64,000 nt of DNA from Sideroxydans sp. (GTDB lineage Bacteria; Pseudomonadota; Gammaproteobacteria; Burkholderiales; Gallionellaceae), in the NCBI GenBank assembly GCA_027310725.1, contig DAIDAG010000066.1, positions 32,828 to 96,827 on the forward strand. The letters run 5' to 3'. The notes below the pieces were generated by a model, which was given only the letters and a program-made list of their open reading frames with translations, did no database searches and was not told the origin of the DNA. The translations under genes and the position numbers were made by a program. Below, one piece after another: positions 10,933 through 20,467 of this stretch; positions within the stretch are counted from its first letter, which is position 1, and every line of letters starts with the position of its first letter.

Positions 10933-11135
10933 ATGTCGGCTATACCCGAAATTAGTCTTAACGTGCTTTATTTTCCGATTTCTGAGACGACCACTTGTAG
11001 GTGTGGCCGCGATTTCGGCTAAGTCCTATTTTTACACGTATGTCGGCTGTACCCGAAATAAGCGCGCCACGAAGGGCTGCATCCCCGTCTATCGAACGTT
11101 CTACTACCGAATTACCCGGCCATATCTGAAATAAG
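10933..11135. repeat. Three degenerate ~23-bp direct repeats, ATGTCGGCTrTACCCGAAATwAG type
   Basis: 10933-10955 and 11040-11062 match 21/23; 11113-11135 matches about 15/23. Confidence 0.65.
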
Positions 11136-11302
11136 ATATCGTCGTGATTACCACTTGAGAGAAAGCGATCAATCTCTGCTTGTTACTGTAGTTTCATCGT
11201 CATGATGCCGAGTCTGGTATTTTCTGACGCTAGGTGATTTCAAGAGCAATGGGTTCGAATGTTCAGCAGTGGATTCAATTATCGATTGAGGGAATCAGAC
11301 AT

Positions 11303-11719
11303 TTATTTCGGATCATCCCATTCTGGTGCGGGGTCTTTTTGAGCTAATTTGAGGAGCAGTTGGCCTCCGCGCGCATCGTCGAATAATTCCTGGATAAAAT
11401 GATAGGTGTGGTTCACCACATCAACCATGAGCATCTTCATTTCAGCTTCGTTGAAGCGGGAGAGATCATTCCAAGGTATCTCGCCAAAGGGAGTGTGGAC
11501 AACGACATCACTATAATCGCCAGACTTTGAATCTGGAACTTTGCCGGTGTGAAAGTCTTCCAAAATGGAATTACGAAAACACCTCAAAGCAATGTGCTTG
11601 GCGAGACGCCGCTGCATTTCCGGATCAGTTATAAAAATCTTGAATGGGTCGTCATTATTCATCATGGAGTCGCTTTTGCGTGATTGATCACGTTGATAAC
11701 TTGTTCGAAACAAAGACAT
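11303..11719 (-). CDS. Hypothetical protein
   Basis: 138 aa ORF, non-overlapping. Confidence 0.45.
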   Translation of the reverse strand: MSLFRTSYQRDQSRKSDSMMNNDDPFKIFITDPEMQRRLAKHIALRCFRNSILEDFHTGKVPDSKSGDYSDVVVHTPFGEIPWNDLSRFNEAEMKMLMVDVVNHTYHFIQELFDDARGGQLLLKLAQKDPAPEWDDPK

Positions 11720-11844
11720 CGTTATTATGGCAGAAGCTCAATCCTTGATTCTGTCTGGTCAGCTAGAAAATTAGCAGAAAAAAATATGCCATGACAAGTT
11801 GTTGCAGAGTGCTATGGATAGCTTTGAGCACTTAGGGCGTAGCA

Positions 11845-12291
11845 TTACAAGCGTTTGCATTCCACTTTTCCAAGAGCAGCTTGGCGAATGCGCCGCTCCA
11901 GTGGCTGCGATGGCTGCCATCTACCGCCTTGTGCAACAAAGCGACTACCAGCATCAACTATAGTGCCGAGCTTCGCTGGTTTATCGTTGATCAGTTCAGC
12001 AAGCGCGAAATTCTGGCGCATGAAAGTCTTGATATCCAATCTTCCATTGTCATCGAACTTGAGCATTTCAAACAAGAGCCGATCAATTCCGCAAGGTGCT
12101 CGATTACGAAGCTCAACGATTGCTTCTGCCATACGAACTCGTTGATCGGCGAAGCGAAGTAGGGGGTGGTTTTCTGGATCGTTTATCATCGCAGTAAACC
12201 TTGAACCAGCGATTCGATATAAGGTGTCGTCTGGAGCCACAATAAATATCCGAACTGAGCAAGACATGGCGAGAGTTCCTTTGAGGTTCAA
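11845..12291 (-). CDS. Hypothetical protein (start may be the internal MSCSV Met)
   Basis: 148 aa ORF, non-overlapping. Confidence 0.45.
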   Translation of the reverse strand: MNLKGTLAMSCSVRIFIVAPDDTLYRIAGSRFTAMINDPENHPLLRFADQRVRMAEAIVELRNRAPCGIDRLLFEMLKFDDNGRLDIKTFMRQNFALAELINDKPAKLGTIVDAGSRFVAQGGRWQPSQPLERRIRQAALGKVECKRL

Positions 12292-12402
12292 CGAGCTAGC
12301 ATCCAGATCAACTGTCCATCTGTATGCAAAATGATAGAAGGAATATTTTAACCTTCAATCCCCAGGTTTTGGCATGAAGCAGTTGACCGTCATTTTTTCG
12401 GT

Positions 12403-13629
12403 GCGGTTTCAACCGGTCGATGCAACAAGTTGGTTAAATCGTTCAGCTGGTGTTTCATAGTTTAACGTCTTCCTTGGACGCTGATTCAATTTCCTCGCCA
12501 CGCCATTGAGTTGGGCTTGCGAGTAACCAGATAGATCCATTCCCTTGGGGAAGTACTGCCTTAACAGCCCGTTCGTATTTTCATTACTCCCACGCTGCCA
12601 AGGATTCTGCGGATCACAGAAATAGACCTGTATGTCGGTCGCCAAGGTGAAACGCTTATGGTCGGCCATCTCCGACCCTCGATCCCAGGTCAGCGATTTG
12701 TAGAGTTCCTGCGGTAACTTGCGAGCGTTTCTGATGAGTGCGTTGATGACTGTTTCGGTATCTTTGCTGGCGACTTTCATCAGCATCACATAGCGCGTAT
12801 GACGTTCGACAAGGGTCACAATCTGGCTATCCAAAGTGCCGCACAACAAGTCGCCTTCCCAGTGTCCGGGCACTGCTCTGTCTTCTACCGTGGCCGGACG
12901 CTCGCTGATCGATACCGCATCGACAATCCTGCCGCGATTGTCTGTCTCCTGCATATGATGGCGGGAACGGCGCATGACTCGTGTTCGCCTCAAATGCTGC
13001 ACCAGCTCTTTCTTAAGCGCCCCACGAGCCTGAATGTAGAGACTGCGATAGATGGTTTCGTGTGACACCTGATAGCTCTCGTCGCCCGGGTAAGTATGTT
13101 TCAGCCATCCAGCAATCTGCTCCGGCGACCACTGCATCTGGAGCTTCCCTGCCACGATGTGCGCCAATGTTCGATTCTCCGCCAGTTTACAGGTCTTCGG
13201 GCGATGCGCCCGATCCCAGGCAGCTTGGTCGGCTTGATTGGCTCGATAGCCTTCTTGGTCTCCGTTGCGCTTGATCTCGCGATAAATGGTGGAGGGCGCT
13301 CGTCCGAGGGATGCGGCAATCGAGTAAATCGATTGCCCTGCTGCGACTGCACGCGATATCTCTTCGCGTTCAGCCAAAGTCAGAGCCAATCTTGAACGTC
13401 GTCGTTGGGCCGGTCGTATCCCACCGCTTTCAGCGAGAATGCGCTCGATTGATGAATGGTATCGATCAAACAACTGGGCGATCTGCTGGAGAGAATCGCC
13501 AGCCTGCCAGCGCTCCCACATCAGAGCTTTTTGGCTTTCGGTGTAATAGATTCGCGGTCTCCGTTTCATCTGCAACACTCCTTCTGCTTACGCAGATTTT
13601 AGTATGTTGCATCGACCGGTTGAAACCGC
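12403..13629. mobile_element. IS30-family insertion sequence with perfect 24-bp terminal IRs
   Basis: GCGGTTTCAACCGGTCGATGCAAC at 12403-12426 and its exact reverse complement at 13606-13629, enclosing an IS30 transposase. Confidence 0.92.
12409..13578 (-). CDS. IS30-family transposase
   Basis: LTLAEREEISRAVAAGQSIYSIAASLGRAPSTIYREIKRN; GHWEGDLLCG; WDRGSEMADHKRF; NPWQRGSNENTNGLLRQYFPKG. Confidence 0.95.
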   Translation of the reverse strand: MLQMKRRPRIYYTESQKALMWERWQAGDSLQQIAQLFDRYHSSIERILAESGGIRPAQRRRSRLALTLAEREEISRAVAAGQSIYSIAASLGRAPSTIYREIKRNGDQEGYRANQADQAAWDRAHRPKTCKLAENRTLAHIVAGKLQMQWSPEQIAGWLKHTYPGDESYQVSHETIYRSLYIQARGALKKELVQHLRRTRVMRRSRHHMQETDNRGRIVDAVSISERPATVEDRAVPGHWEGDLLCGTLDSQIVTLVERHTRYVMLMKVASKDTETVINALIRNARKLPQELYKSLTWDRGSEMADHKRFTLATDIQVYFCDPQNPWQRGSNENTNGLLRQYFPKGMDLSGYSQAQLNGVARKLNQRPRKTLNYETPAERFNQLVASTG

Positions 13630-13734
13630 AGGCCAAAGCGGACCTCCGAACAAAAACCTCCGCACGTCTGCTTTGTGGCATCAGGGCGCTTTCAACGGCG
13701 AGGCTCATCACTACACGAGACTGCTTGCCACCTT

Positions 13735-15075
13735 TCACACAGATGACAACAGCCGCTGCGCGCGTATCGCCGCGATCTTCTGCGGGATGCGGAACGAGTA
13801 TTCATGTGAATCCTGCAAGACTCGCTCAATGGTATCGAGAGAGTCAGATGTAAAGTCGGAGTGCCGGTAACGAAGGAGGCCGTTCAGCAACATCAGCACG
13901 TTGCTCAGACCAAAATCCTTCTGGTCGCCCTCTGGCAATCTGAATATCGCCGCATCCAACGCATCCCCAAGCTGGCCGATCTTCCACAATACCAAGATGA
14001 TCAAGTACGCGACGCGCGCATAACCCTTGTCGTCCTGAAGGCGGTTCAGCAGCGCATTGGCAAATCGCTCTCGTTCATCATCAGTGGTCAATGTCGCATA
14101 CAAAGCAAGGAGCGCATCGAGGTTGTCCGACCTGACTTCGGCATTGCCATGATCGATTATGATGTCCTGATTAGTCGTTGCCTGCATGGTACGTATGTCG
14201 GTGCCGAGTTGCTTGATCTCTATCCCATCCATGGCTATATAGACACTACCAAGTCCACCGGACTGGCGACCGTTCAACTCGTAGCGGCTAATCTCCGCCT
14301 GTAAGACGGAAGCAATGTTTTTCTCGATCGGATCGGCGATCGTATGCAGCGCCTCGACTGGTTTCGGCAGGTCACTAGGATTCGGCTTGCGCAAGCCCTT
14401 GCACACCACTTTGACACGCTGCTCATTGCCGTCTTCGTCGCTGATGCCGAAGACTACCGTCAGGTCTTCTCCTTCTTCTTTCCTAGGCTTGCCGCGAATC
14501 ATCACCATGACACTCGCCGGCAACGAGGTACCAGGGGCAATACGATAGTCTGACGTGTAGGCAGTGCCGTGCATGTGCCCACGCTGCTCGCGCACGGTGA
14601 CCATGTCGTTCAATATCTCGCCACGAATTGTTGGTTTAATGACTCTGGCGTGCATCAGGCCAATGGGCGAGGCACTTTGGTTCTTGACAGCAAAGTCCGC
14701 GACGATCTGTGTGACCAAGGAGTCGTCCGCTTGTTTGGCAACCGCCCATCGGCAATGTTGGGCAATGGGTGTCATGTAGAAGGTTCTGCGAGCCTTGGCC
14801 TCAGCTTGTCTAGCTCGCCATGCGACTACCAAGACATTCATCCACTTGAAAATAGCCAGCACGCTGAACAGAACAACGCTAATCACCAACCCGGGACGGT
14901 AATCTTTCGGCAGTTCGTCGTTGATTTGCGGCACGAACAGCAGCAGCCAAGCAGAAACGGCGAACGCCGTGAATAACCAAGCTGGCAGGTCCTTGACCGC
15001 CTCGACGAATTTTGCAAAGCCGTTAGTGCTTTCGGCGGGTGTCATCGGGATATACCATTCAGAAAGACAGAACAT
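13735..15075 (-). CDS. Hypothetical membrane-anchored protein (two N-terminal TM segments)
   Basis: 446 aa; AWLFTAFAVSAWLLLFV and PGLVISVVLFSVLAIFKWMNVLVV. Confidence 0.65.
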   Translation of the reverse strand: MFCLSEWYIPMTPAESTNGFAKFVEAVKDLPAWLFTAFAVSAWLLLFVPQINDELPKDYRPGLVISVVLFSVLAIFKWMNVLVVAWRARQAEAKARRTFYMTPIAQHCRWAVAKQADDSLVTQIVADFAVKNQSASPIGLMHARVIKPTIRGEILNDMVTVREQRGHMHGTAYTSDYRIAPGTSLPASVMVMIRGKPRKEEGEDLTVVFGISDEDGNEQRVKVVCKGLRKPNPSDLPKPVEALHTIADPIEKNIASVLQAEISRYELNGRQSGGLGSVYIAMDGIEIKQLGTDIRTMQATTNQDIIIDHGNAEVRSDNLDALLALYATLTTDDERERFANALLNRLQDDKGYARVAYLIILVLWKIGQLGDALDAAIFRLPEGDQKDFGLSNVLMLLNGLLRYRHSDFTSDSLDTIERVLQDSHEYSFRIPQKIAAIRAQRLLSSV

Positions 15076-15271
15076 TAAACCATAGGTGCAAGCCGCCGCG
15101 CTACGTCATCGAGGGCATGGCTTTCGCGGTCGTGCCCTTCGTTGATTGAACTGATGACCGGTTGAGCTGGCAGCTATGAAACGGACGCTCATCGTTGTTA
15201 CCGTGACCGACCGCTATGGCCGAGGACTTGCGCTTGGGGATTGGCAACGTTAGGGAATGCTGATTCCAAGC

Positions 15272-15577
15272 TCAATGCTTCTCCTGCCCAACCCTTGTAA
15301 CAACATTTCCCAAAACCCCGACAAGAATCTCCATAGCGTCGCTCAGTAACTGGATCTGATCGTCGTTAGGATTTTCTATGCCGATCATAGCCAATGTCTC
15401 TTCAAGCGGCAGGGCTCCATATTTGGATTGATAGTGGGCAAGATTCATAGCTAATAACCTGGCCGTCTCCGCGACGTCGTCCTTGCTCGATTTTTGGATG
15501 AGATGATCAGCCAGGTTGTAGTATTGTTTGAATGTCGCAAAGTCAGACATAAGGAGTTCTCGCGTGGATAGTCTCAA
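15272..15577 (-). CDS. Small hypothetical protein (probably starts at MSDFATFK)
   Basis: Short ORF, non-overlapping if the internal Met is used. Confidence 0.4.
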   Translation of the reverse strand: MRLSTRELLMSDFATFKQYYNLADHLIQKSSKDDVAETARLLAMNLAHYQSKYGALPLEETLAMIGIENPNDDQIQLLSDAMEILVGVLGNVVTRVGQEKH

Positions 15578-16100
15578 GAATAGAAGTTGGCATTATGTGC
15601 TGCCTGTATTTATCTGGGTAGCCCTCACCACGACCCAAGCCCTAGCTTCGGACCTGCCAATCCCATCGCTTACCCCAGGTGCCATTGACTTAGCCATTAC
15701 GCAGGAAAACATTCAATCGACGGTGTGCGTCAAAGGCTACACCAAAACCATTCGGCCACCGGCCAGTTACACGAACAAACTGAAAAAACGGCAGCTAAGG
15801 GAATACGGCTATGACGATCGTAACCCCAAGCACTATGAAGAGGACCATTTGATTCCGTTGAGTATAGGTGGGAATCCAACTGATTCCGGTAATCTTTGGC
15901 CTGAGCCTCGGCTTTCTGAGTGGAATGCATCCAAGAAAGATGACCTGGAGTTTGCGCTGTACAAAATGGTATGCAAGAACGAGATCAGCCTTAAGGAAGC
16001 TCAGGCAGAGATAGCGTCAGATTGGATCGCTGCGTATAAGAAATATGTGCATGAGGGTAAGGGGCGGCGACATGGGCGTAAACATGGACGGGTGGAATAG
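15564..16100 (+). CDS. Exported HNH endonuclease-like protein
   Basis: Signal-peptide-like N-terminus (HYVLPVFIWVALTTTQALAS); HNH core HYEEDHLIPLSIGGNPTDSGNLWPEPR; GTG start chosen from ORF 15528-16100. Confidence 0.7.
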   Translation: MDSLKNRSWHYVLPVFIWVALTTTQALASDLPIPSLTPGAIDLAITQENIQSTVCVKGYTKTIRPPASYTNKLKKRQLREYGYDDRNPKHYEEDHLIPLSIGGNPTDSGNLWPEPRLSEWNASKKDDLEFALYKMVCKNEISLKEAQAEIASDWIAAYKKYVHEGKGRRHGRKHGRVE

Positions 16101-16103
16101 ATC

Positions 16104-16844
16104 ATGAGCTTAATGTCGACGTTCAAGGGATTCATTGGTGAAGCGATGGGTTCGCTTGCTCACAAGATGCTGCTGGATAAGACCATCTATCGTGAACTGA
16201 ACAATGTCACTATCCCAACTCCAGATGGCACGACCCAGATAGACCACGTTATCGTTTCTCGATTTGGCATATTTGTGATCGAAGCGAAAAACATGAACGG
16301 CTGGATATTTGGCGATGAAAAGTCAGCTCAATGGACACAGTCGTTTCCGGGCGGTAAATTCAAATTTCAGAATCCTTTACGGCAAAATTACCGGCATACC
16401 AAATGTCTCTCTGAGTTTCTAGGAGTGGAGCATGAGAAGCTTCATTCGGTCGTCATGTTTTGGGGCGAGACCACTTTCAAGACAGAAATGCCAGAAAATG
16501 TTATGGACAAGGGCTATGCAACGTACATCAAAAGTAAGTCAGAAGTGTTATTTACGGATGCCGAAGTCGATGAAATAGTTGAGGCGATCCAGACAGGGAA
16601 ATTGCCAAGGACGTGGGCAACTCGAAAGCAGCATATTGCGTCGCTCAAAGAGCGCCATTTGAAGTCGGAAGCGAAAGCTGAAGAGGTGTCACCTCCGCAG
16701 CCACAGACAGGCTCGGATGAACCTCTATGCCCGCTTTGCAATAGCCCGATGGTGAAGAGATCAGCAAAACGAGGGGCTAATGCGGGCAATCAGTTTTGGG
16801 GTTGTTCTCGATACCCCGGTTGCAAGGGTATTGTTAGCGTGTAG
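16104..16844 (+). CDS. NERD-domain nuclease-like protein with C-terminal topoisomerase-type zinc ribbon
   Basis: TQIDHVIVSRFGIFVIEAKNMNGWIFGDEKSAQWTQ (NERD); CPLCNSPMVKRSAKRGANAGNQFWGCSRYPGCKGI. Confidence 0.88.
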   Translation: MSLMSTFKGFIGEAMGSLAHKMLLDKTIYRELNNVTIPTPDGTTQIDHVIVSRFGIFVIEAKNMNGWIFGDEKSAQWTQSFPGGKFKFQNPLRQNYRHTKCLSEFLGVEHEKLHSVVMFWGETTFKTEMPENVMDKGYATYIKSKSEVLFTDAEVDEIVEAIQTGKLPRTWATRKQHIASLKERHLKSEAKAEEVSPPQPQTGSDEPLCPLCNSPMVKRSAKRGANAGNQFWGCSRYPGCKGIVSV

Positions 16845-16905
16845 CCAAAAGTGGCAGTAGGCGTTCATGAGCTACCGTTGTGATTTGCACCACCAACTTC
16901 TTCTT

Positions 16906-16961
16906 GTCGGGCTAAGCGGACCCCGAATGGCTCAATTGCCAACTTCTGCCTCCGAGACATT
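16906..16961 (+). repeat. Left copy of 56-bp inverted repeat flanking kinase module
   Basis: 49/56 identical to reverse complement of 22076-22131. Confidence 0.85.
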
Positions 16962-17116
16962 CCAGTCGGTCAAGATTTGAAAACTTTGCTAGAGTGTATG
17001 TCCATAATGTGCCATAACCTGTGATTGGACGTTGAGATTGCACTGTCAGAGAGCCGCCACTAACAAGAGGCTGGCAGCTGCGTAAGTATCTAAATAAGCA
17101 CAGTACTAACAAAACA

Positions 17117-18850
17117 ATGAATCCACCCGAAATTATCAGCGTTGATTACTTCACAAGTCACAAACACGTTGTCGCTGACTTAATGCAAGGTGGTATGGGG
17201 ATGGTTTACAAACTATTCCCCGTTTGTGGTGACGAGCAAACCGTTGCCATGAAGACCATCAAAGGCAATAGCAGTATTGAAGCATTTGATATTGAATGTG
17301 AGGCGTGGTTTTCGGTTGCACACCATCCCAATATCGCTCGCCCATTAGCTTTTGGTTCATATAAAAGCCTACCAAGCGTACTGATTGAATGGTATCCTGG
17401 TTCTCTAGCTGATTTGAAGGCAGCAGAAATGTCTGGCAAACAAATTCAGGATCTAATCTCAGGAACGATAAACGCCTTAAGTTTTTCTTATAACGAGAAA
17501 AGACTGATTCACCAAGATATAAAACCTTCGAATATTCTAATCGATGATTCAGGTTCTACCCGACTAAGCGACTTTGGTTTGGCACGTTGCGTTGCGCGAA
17601 CTGCAAAAGAGCGAATCGTTTACGACGTAGGAAATATTCCAAAATCGACCTCAAGAGAACTTTCAGGTACGCCCTTTTATATGGCCCCTGAATTGTGGGA
17701 TGGCGTAACACCGTCTATCCGAACAGATATATTTTCACTCGGAGTCACGTTTTATCAATTCCTGACAAAAGAACATCCGTATGTCGAGAATACAGAAGAG
17801 AGGCGTGTGAGTGTAAAGGTTCGAATGGAGCCATTGATTCGCGCACTTCAGGCCAAGGGGGACTTCGGGCTTCAAATACGACATTTCATTACGAAATGCT
17901 TGGAGCTTGACCCACGAAGCCGGTATCAGTCCTATGAAGAAATATTTCAAGACAACGCTTGGTTAACTCAAACGACTTTAAATGACAGTTGGGGCGTTGA
18001 GCGTTCTCATATTGTTGTTGGTTCGTCACAGTTCTATCGATCTAAAGGGGATGTTAAATCTGCATTCTCTGTTTTGGAAAAGTTTTTGGATAAGAAGCCG
18101 AATGATCCGATTCTAATGGCAGAACTCGGTAATTTGAACAATGCGATTGGCCAGCACAGTGAAGCCGAGCTGCATTTTAGTCTTGCTTATAACAATCTAA
18201 AGAAAGAGAACGGAATTTATGGCACGTATTTCGTTCCTCAACCTGCACTGGCATGGGCACGATGTTTAATCAAATTGGATCGCCCCCAAGAGGCACTCAA
18301 TATCATTGATGAGGTCTTAGGGTGGGAAAAGAAACTTCCGACTAACATCAAGCCAAAACGATCTTTGGCGGATTCTGGGCGGTGTTCTGAAATAGGCTGG
18401 TACTACCTTTACCGAGGAGAGTTTGAAAAAGCGACGAACACACTTCTTAAGTACTCGTCTAGGCGCTCGTTGGATAAGGAAGAGACGGTGTGGCTTGTTG
18501 AGGCAGCTTGGATATCCGGGCTAATCAAATTTAGCGCAGATGAAATTACACTAAAAATAGTTGAAATGCTCCCTGACGTTGTGGCAAGTAAGGGGGAAAT
18601 TGAATACACGTGGTCTCGGGTGATTCTTCACGCACATGTAAATCCGTTGCATAAGGCCAAACTCTACAATTCCAATCCAAGCTATTTTTTTGTCGAAACT
18701 AATAGTCTGGAGAAAGCAGAGGGATTAAAGAGCGGAAGCTTGATGATTCCCAACGAGATCAGCAAACAAATTCCTTTTGTAGTCATAATGGACAAATTCT
18801 CCACGGGTGGTAAGCATCATGAGCATATTCGATCTATTTCGAAAATCTGA
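17117..18850 (+). CDS. Serine/threonine protein kinase with C-terminal TPR-like repeats
   Basis: GGMGMVYK, VAMKTIKG, LIHQDIKPSNILIDDSGSTRLSDFGLAR, GTPFYMAPELWDG; TPR-like NDPILMAELGNLNNAIGQHSEAELHFSLAY. Confidence 0.9.
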   Translation: MNPPEIISVDYFTSHKHVVADLMQGGMGMVYKLFPVCGDEQTVAMKTIKGNSSIEAFDIECEAWFSVAHHPNIARPLAFGSYKSLPSVLIEWYPGSLADLKAAEMSGKQIQDLISGTINALSFSYNEKRLIHQDIKPSNILIDDSGSTRLSDFGLARCVARTAKERIVYDVGNIPKSTSRELSGTPFYMAPELWDGVTPSIRTDIFSLGVTFYQFLTKEHPYVENTEERRVSVKVRMEPLIRALQAKGDFGLQIRHFITKCLELDPRSRYQSYEEIFQDNAWLTQTTLNDSWGVERSHIVVGSSQFYRSKGDVKSAFSVLEKFLDKKPNDPILMAELGNLNNAIGQHSEAELHFSLAYNNLKKENGIYGTYFVPQPALAWARCLIKLDRPQEALNIIDEVLGWEKKLPTNIKPKRSLADSGRCSEIGWYYLYRGEFEKATNTLLKYSSRRSLDKEETVWLVEAAWISGLIKFSADEITLKIVEMLPDVVASKGEIEYTWSRVILHAHVNPLHKAKLYNSNPSYFFVETNSLEKAEGLKSGSLMIPNEISKQIPFVVIMDKFSTGGKHHEHIRSISKI

Positions 18851-19274
18851 GTGGAGCAAGTTAGTCGCGCTACCCAAAGCGGTACAGCAAGATATCGCTT
18901 GCGTACTTGCCTTTGAATTTCATATCAGGACTACGATTACCAATAGCGTCGCGCAGGACTTTGGCTGTGACCTCATCGGCATGACTAATGAACAAAAAAA
19001 TCTAACTCAATCCATAAAATCTAACCAAAACTTTGAACGAGAACTTTACCTGGCCATTTTAACGACTGGGATAGGAAAAATATTTCCGAGTGTAACTTTG
19101 CAATATTTGCCACCTGAAAAGATGGTTCATATATTAGGCATTCTCACAATGTGCGAATATCGAAATGCTGAGCAGAAAATTGTTCAGAATGATTTGCAAT
19201 ACTCAGGTTATTCCTTTGATCCGGATGAGGCGAGATGACCTTCCCCCGGTTTTTCGTCTTCCAACGAGCGGGAT

Positions 19275-20165
19275 TCATGCTACCTGCTTTTCCTGAGGTT
19301 GAGAATTGATCCAGTCATTCAAGAACTGCATCGGTGACTTGTAGCCCAGTGTCGAGTGCAGCCGTTTCCGGTTGTAGAACACTTCGATGTATTCAAACGC
19401 CATGGCAATCACCTCGTCCCGCGTTTCGAAGCGTTCTCCATATACGCGCTCATTCTTGAAACTGCCGAACCAGCTTTCGGTCGGGGCGTTATCCCAGCAG
19501 TTTCCCTTGCGACTCATCGAGCAAACTATGCCGTACTCGGCGAGCTTGGCCTGGAATGCATGGCTGGCATACTGGCTGCCGCGATCCGAGTGATGGATCA
19601 GTCCTGCCGCCGGTTTGCGCCGGAACCACGCCATTGTCAGCGCGTCAGTCACAATGTCTGCCGTCATGCGCGGCTTCAGTGACCAGCCTACCACCTCGCG
19701 GTTGAACAGGTCGATCACGATGGCCAGATACAGCCAGCCTTCATCCGTCCACAGATAGGTGATGTCGGATGTCCAGACCTGGTTGGGCGCATCGGGTTCG
19801 AAGTTCCGCTCCAGCAGGTTCGGCGCCACCGACAGATTGTGTTTCGAGTCGGTCGTCACTTTGAAGCGCCGTTTATGCTTGGCCCGAATGCCGTTCTCCT
19901 GCATCAGTCGCTCCACGCGTTCCTTGCTGGCCGGGAAGCCGCGCAATCGCAGTTCCCTGACCATGCGAGGACTGCCGTACGAACCTTTGAATTCCGCATG
20001 GATGGATTGGATCAGCGCCAGCATCTGGGCATCGGTCAGCCGCTTGCGGTAAGGCTTCCCGCCACGTTGCCACGCCCGGTAGCCGCTCACCGAAACGTCC
20101 AGCATCCGGCACATCTCGTCCAGCGTGTAATCCTTGCGCTGCGCATCAATCCAGGCGTACTTCAC
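19275..20165 (-). CDS. IS3-family transposase OrfB (rve integrase domain)
   Basis: VWTSDITYLWTDEGWLYLAIVIDLFNREVVGWSL; HHSDRGSQYAS; SRKGNCWDNAPTESWFGSFKNE. Confidence 0.95.
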   Translation of the reverse strand: MKYAWIDAQRKDYTLDEMCRMLDVSVSGYRAWQRGGKPYRKRLTDAQMLALIQSIHAEFKGSYGSPRMVRELRLRGFPASKERVERLMQENGIRAKHKRRFKVTTDSKHNLSVAPNLLERNFEPDAPNQVWTSDITYLWTDEGWLYLAIVIDLFNREVVGWSLKPRMTADIVTDALTMAWFRRKPAAGLIHHSDRGSQYASHAFQAKLAEYGIVCSMSRKGNCWDNAPTESWFGSFKNERVYGERFETRDEVIAMAFEYIEVFYNRKRLHSTLGYKSPMQFLNDWINSQPQEKQVA

Positions 20166-20467
20166 AGTGTTTCTCTCGCGAAGTACGCCGTCGCTTTTTT
20201 TAGGATTTCGTTCTCCCGCTTGAGCCTGATGACCTCCGACCGCAACCGCGAGAGCTCCATCTGCTCGGGTGTCACGACCTTGCCGCCCGGCTTGTTCAGC
20301 TTGCCAGCATCGGCTGCCTTGACCCAGTTGCGTAGCGTCTGCTCGACCAGACCCAAGTCCTTCGCAACCGCGCTGATCGACTGGCCTGATTTCACGCGAT
20401 TGACCGCCAACCCTCGGAACTCCGGCGTGTATTCCTGCTTCGGTATCTTCATCATCTTCCTTTCCAT
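20162..20467 (-). CDS. IS3-family transposase OrfA (HTH); A7 slippery run at 20195-20201 consistent with frameshift to OrfB
   Basis: YTPEFRGLAVNRVKSGQSISAVAKDLGLVEQTLRNWVKA; coding-strand AAAAAAAG in the overlap. Confidence 0.93.
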   Translation of the reverse strand: MERKMMKIPKQEYTPEFRGLAVNRVKSGQSISAVAKDLGLVEQTLRNWVKAADAGKLNKPGGKVVTPEQMELSRLRSEVIRLKRENEILKKATAYFARETL

